Shown: one piece after another, positions 5,035-5,972 of the stretch
Layout of the letters: every line of letters starts with the position of its first letter
How positions within the stretch are numbered: position 1 is the stretch's first letter
Notes under the pieces: generated by a model
The model's database searches: none
The model's input: the letters and a program-made list of their open reading frames with translations, nothing else
Told to the model about the DNA's origin: nothing
Program-made: the position numbers and the translations under genes
Assembly: GCA_018334795.1 (NCBI GenBank)
Contig: JAGXLH010000096.1
Location: 1 to 5,972 of the forward strand
Direction: 5' to 3'
Length of the DNA: 5,972 nt
DNA from: Thermoplasmatota archaeon
Lineage (GTDB): Archaea > Thermoplasmatota > E2 > DHVEG-1

Positions 5035-5043
5035 TTATTTAAA
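5035..5043 (+). promoter_or_regulatory. TATA box for the RHH gene cluster (leaderless start)
   Basis: TTATTTAAA, flanked by A-rich sequence on the 5' side, lies about 35 bases before the ATG at 5074. Initiation about 25 bases downstream would leave under ten bases of leader, and no SD is present. It follows the ATPase stop directly. Confidence 0.6.
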
Positions 5044-5073
5044 CACCAATTGCCATACCGACATCGGATTAAT

Positions 5074-5322
5074 ATGGTAAATGACGACCAATACACACCA
5101 ATAAAACTCCGAAATGAAATCATCGCGGAAATAGACAAAATTAAAGACGCGGATCCATTCCTACAAACACGCCCAGACGTACTCAAATTTATATTACACC
5201 GATACGTAGAAGAACAAAAAAATATCCAGAACGGGGGAAAAAGTAATGGTGGAAGCAACATACAAAATTCCCATCTCTCCACCAAAAAACAAAAAAATGG
5301 AGAAGATGAAAAAAATGTGTAA
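5074..5322 (+). CDS. Ribbon-helix-helix (CopG/Arc-type) DNA-binding protein (82 aa)
   Basis: Residues 6-47 match the RHH pattern. A strand QYTPIKLRNE is followed by helix EIIAEIDKIKDA, a turn, then helix TRPDVLKFILHRYVEEQ, where the Arg-Pro-Asp-Val-Leu position normally holds the phosphate-binding turn. RHH proteins dimerise and bind the DNA major groove through the paired strand, usually as transcription regulators. After residue 50 there is a low-complexity Asn/Gly/Ser/Lys tail, likely disordered. The ATG at 5074 fits a leaderless transcript from the TATA box at 5035; a TTG at 5050 would add 8 residues. The gene overlaps the next one by 8 or 77 bases depending on that gene's start. It may regulate this cluster or the ATPase, which is inference. 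Confidence 0.85.
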   Translation: MVNDDQYTPIKLRNEIIAEIDKIKDADPFLQTRPDVLKFILHRYVEEQKNIQNGGKSNGGSNIQNSHLSTKKQKNGEDEKNV

Positions 5323-5530
5323 AGAAACCAATTTTAGTTGCGACAAAAAAGGCTGCAAATACACCATACCCAAACCAAAAAACAATCTACCACTCGACTT
5401 CAACCCCTACCCCAAAGAATTCAAAAAAATACGAATCAACAAAAAAATGTACCACCTCTGCCCCGACTGCTACCAAACACTCACACAACAAAATATTGAC
5501 TTCATACAAGGAAAAAAAGTGAAACAATGA
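5246..5530 (+). CDS. Cys-rich zinc-binding protein (94 aa, start uncertain)
   Basis: Two ligand pairs are present, Cys32-X4-Cys37 (SCDKKGCKYT) and Cys72-X2-Cys75 (LCPDCYQ), about 35 residues apart. This suggests a four-Cys zinc site, perhaps a treble-clef or ribbon type. Cys25 is an extra Cys. The region between is Lys/Pro/Asn-rich with aromatic residues (DFNPYPKEFKKI). There is no membrane segment. Two starts compete. ATG 5246 has GGGGGA at 5233-5238 but overlaps the RHH gene by 77 bases. ATG 5315 overlaps by 8 bases (ATGTGTAA), like other joins in this window, and would give 71 residues that keep both Cys pairs. Codons are C-ending and G-poor. The partner is unknown; a regulatory or nucleic-acid-binding role is likely. 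Confidence 0.75.
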   Translation: MVEATYKIPISPPKNKKMEKMKKMCKETNFSCDKKGCKYTIPKPKNNLPLDFNPYPKEFKKIRINKKMYHLCPDCYQTLTQQNIDFIQGKKVKQ

Positions 5531-5634
5531 AAAACCTGTTCAGACCAGTAATGCCAAACCCTGAAATGATGAACAGATACACACGACCACATGAACTCAT
5601 ACTGATCCAAACAAAAGGATCACATAACAACTAA
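5527..5634 (+). CDS. Possible short peptide gene (35 aa)
   Basis: The frame starts in the ATGA overlap with the zinc protein stop and encodes 35 residues (MKNLFRPVMPNPEMMNRYTR..., ending IQTKGSHNN). It has four Met, is moderately basic, and has no membrane segment or known motif. Composition matches the preceding gene. The SD is poor (AAGGA about 15 bases upstream), so coupling would be needed. The overlap and composition favour a real gene, but the short length and missing SD leave doubt. Confidence 0.45.
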   Translation: MKNLFRPVMPNPEMMNRYTRPHELILIQTKGSHNN

Positions 5635-5665
5635 AAAAAACATTAGTCTCTAACAAAAAAAAATA

Positions 5666-5706
5666 CTTCCCCGATTCTTTATCGTGGTGGATGGGAGTCG
5701 GGGAGG
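5666..5706 (+). promoter_or_regulatory. Strong stem-loop containing a Shine-Dalgarno sequence
   Basis: CTTCCCCGATTC at 5666-5677 pairs over all 12 positions with GAGTCGGGGAGG at 5695-5706 if two G-U pairs are allowed. A short inner stem (ATC 5681-5683 with GAT 5690-5692) closes a six-base loop, GTGGTG. The 3' arm holds GGAGG (5702-5706), so folding would hide an SD. It lies in an 87-base gap, 15 bases before the ATG at 5722. It is far more G+C-rich than its surroundings. A role as translation control element or as a processing or termination hairpin is possible; no T-run follows, which argues against a terminator. Confidence 0.6.
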
Positions 5707-5721
5707 AAAGATGGAATAACT

Positions 5722-5853
5722 ATGAAAATACAAAACAAAAACATAAAACTCATCGGGAGTCTAACTCTCCTAATACCAACCATATTATTAGGCAGCCATT
5801 TCATCAATTTCACACTCATAACAATACTAATTTTTTATGGAGGATTCCAATGA
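5722..5853 (+). CDS. Small membrane peptide (43 aa)
   Basis: The product has a basic N-terminus (MKIQNKNIKL), a hydrophobic segment at about 10-24 (LIGSLTLLIPTILLG), the short linker SHFIN, and a second hydrophobic stretch at about 30-41 (TLITILIFYGGF). It could be one bent or two short membrane helices. It overlaps the next gene by the ATGA at 5850-5853. The nearest SD (GGAGG, 5702-5706) is 15 bases away and inside a hairpin. Between them a two-codon frame (ATG GAA TAA, 5711-5719) sits at ideal SD spacing, so translation may need reinitiation. No family is recognised. Confidence 0.6.
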   Translation: MKIQNKNIKLIGSLTLLIPTILLGSHFINFTLITILIFYGGFQ

Positions 5854-5972
5854 AAACCACCGTAGGAGAACTCCACACCAAAAAACTTTCAGACTTACTA
5901 CAAGAGGGAAAGGAATCCAATGTTTTTTTTAATGCATCCCCTCCTAGAATCCTAAAGGAATCCTTTCCCTCT
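5850..5972 (+). CDS. Start of an unrecognised gene (partial, 3' end outside window)
   Basis: A 41-codon frame runs off the window without a stop, preceded by GGAGGATT at 5839-5846 (core 6 bases from the ATG) and coupled to the previous gene by an ATGA overlap. The visible N-terminus, MKTTVGELHTKKLSDLL, looks like a strand followed by a helix; the rest (QEGKESNVFFNASPPRI) is not diagnostic. A long inverted repeat lies inside the visible part. The protein family cannot be judged from 41 residues. Confidence 0.6.
   Translation, partial: MKTTVGELHTKKLSDLLQEGKESNVFFNASPPRILKESFPS
5903..5972. repeat. 16-base inverted repeat at the right edge of the window
   Basis: AGAGGGAAAGGAATCC at 5903-5918 is the reverse complement of 5957-5972 at 15 of 16 positions, with a 38-base spacer containing eight T. 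AAAGGAATCC also occurs in direct orientation at 5909-5918 and 5954-5963. The right arm ends exactly at the last base. Confidence 0.8.

Noticed and set aside
4902..5403. Minus-strand and alternate-frame ORFs over the ATPase end and RHH gene (4856-5080 +, 4902-5285 -, 5194-5403 -)
   Set aside because: All overlap genes with recognisable motifs or clear context and have no initiation signals.
1..5972. CRISPR array, tRNA, rRNA or insertion sequence
   Set aside because: No regularly spaced repeats, cloverleaf arms, conserved rRNA stretches, transposase motifs or paired terminal repeats were seen.

Overview
The window reads as archaeal DNA, most likely from a virus or provirus (a plasmid-like element is the main alternative). 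It is A+T-rich. Some genes appear leaderless behind TATA boxes, others follow strong Shine-Dalgarno (SD) sites such as GGAGG or GAGGTGAT, and termination appears to rely on runs of T. All supported genes lie on the + strand and are packed tightly with 1-32 nt overlaps. No rRNA, tRNA, CRISPR array, transposase or recognisable housekeeping gene was seen. The exact host cannot be fixed from the sequence.

Layout. (a) 1-1036, virion-like block: the 3' end of one coat-like membrane protein gene, a T-run terminator hairpin, a complete paralogue (170 aa, hydrophobic segments at both ends), then two very small and very basic proteins (43 and 29 aa), separated by oligo-T stretches. (b) 1048-4083, a long operon behind a clear TATA box. 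It starts with a leaderless gene for a protein with a possible ribbon-helix-helix (RHH) domain and two membrane segments. Six unrecognised genes follow (167, 237, 138, 85, 122 and 108 aa; two have membrane anchors), then a 37-aa zinc-ribbon microprotein. (c) 4076-4240, an apparent gap holding either a small overlapping ORF or a T-run terminator plus promoter. (d) 4237-5022, a 261-aa P-loop ATPase. (e) 5035-5972, a second leaderless start giving an RHH DNA-binding protein, a Cys-rich zinc protein, a 35-aa peptide, a strong RNA hairpin, a 43-aa membrane peptide and the start of a gene that runs off the window.

Interpretation (inference). Paired coat-like proteins with two hydrophobic segments, tiny basic proteins able to bind DNA, several small membrane-anchored proteins and one P-loop ATPase together resemble the virion/morphogenesis module of tailless, membrane-containing archaeal viruses, for example spindle-shaped ones. 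The RHH and zinc proteins would be the regulatory part. Apart from the P-loop, RHH and zinc motifs, none of the proteins could be assigned to a named family by eye, so most of the module may be undescribed. Codon and base composition also changes along the window: C-ending and G-poor at 1084-1700 and after 5040, T-ending in between. This suggests a mosaic history.
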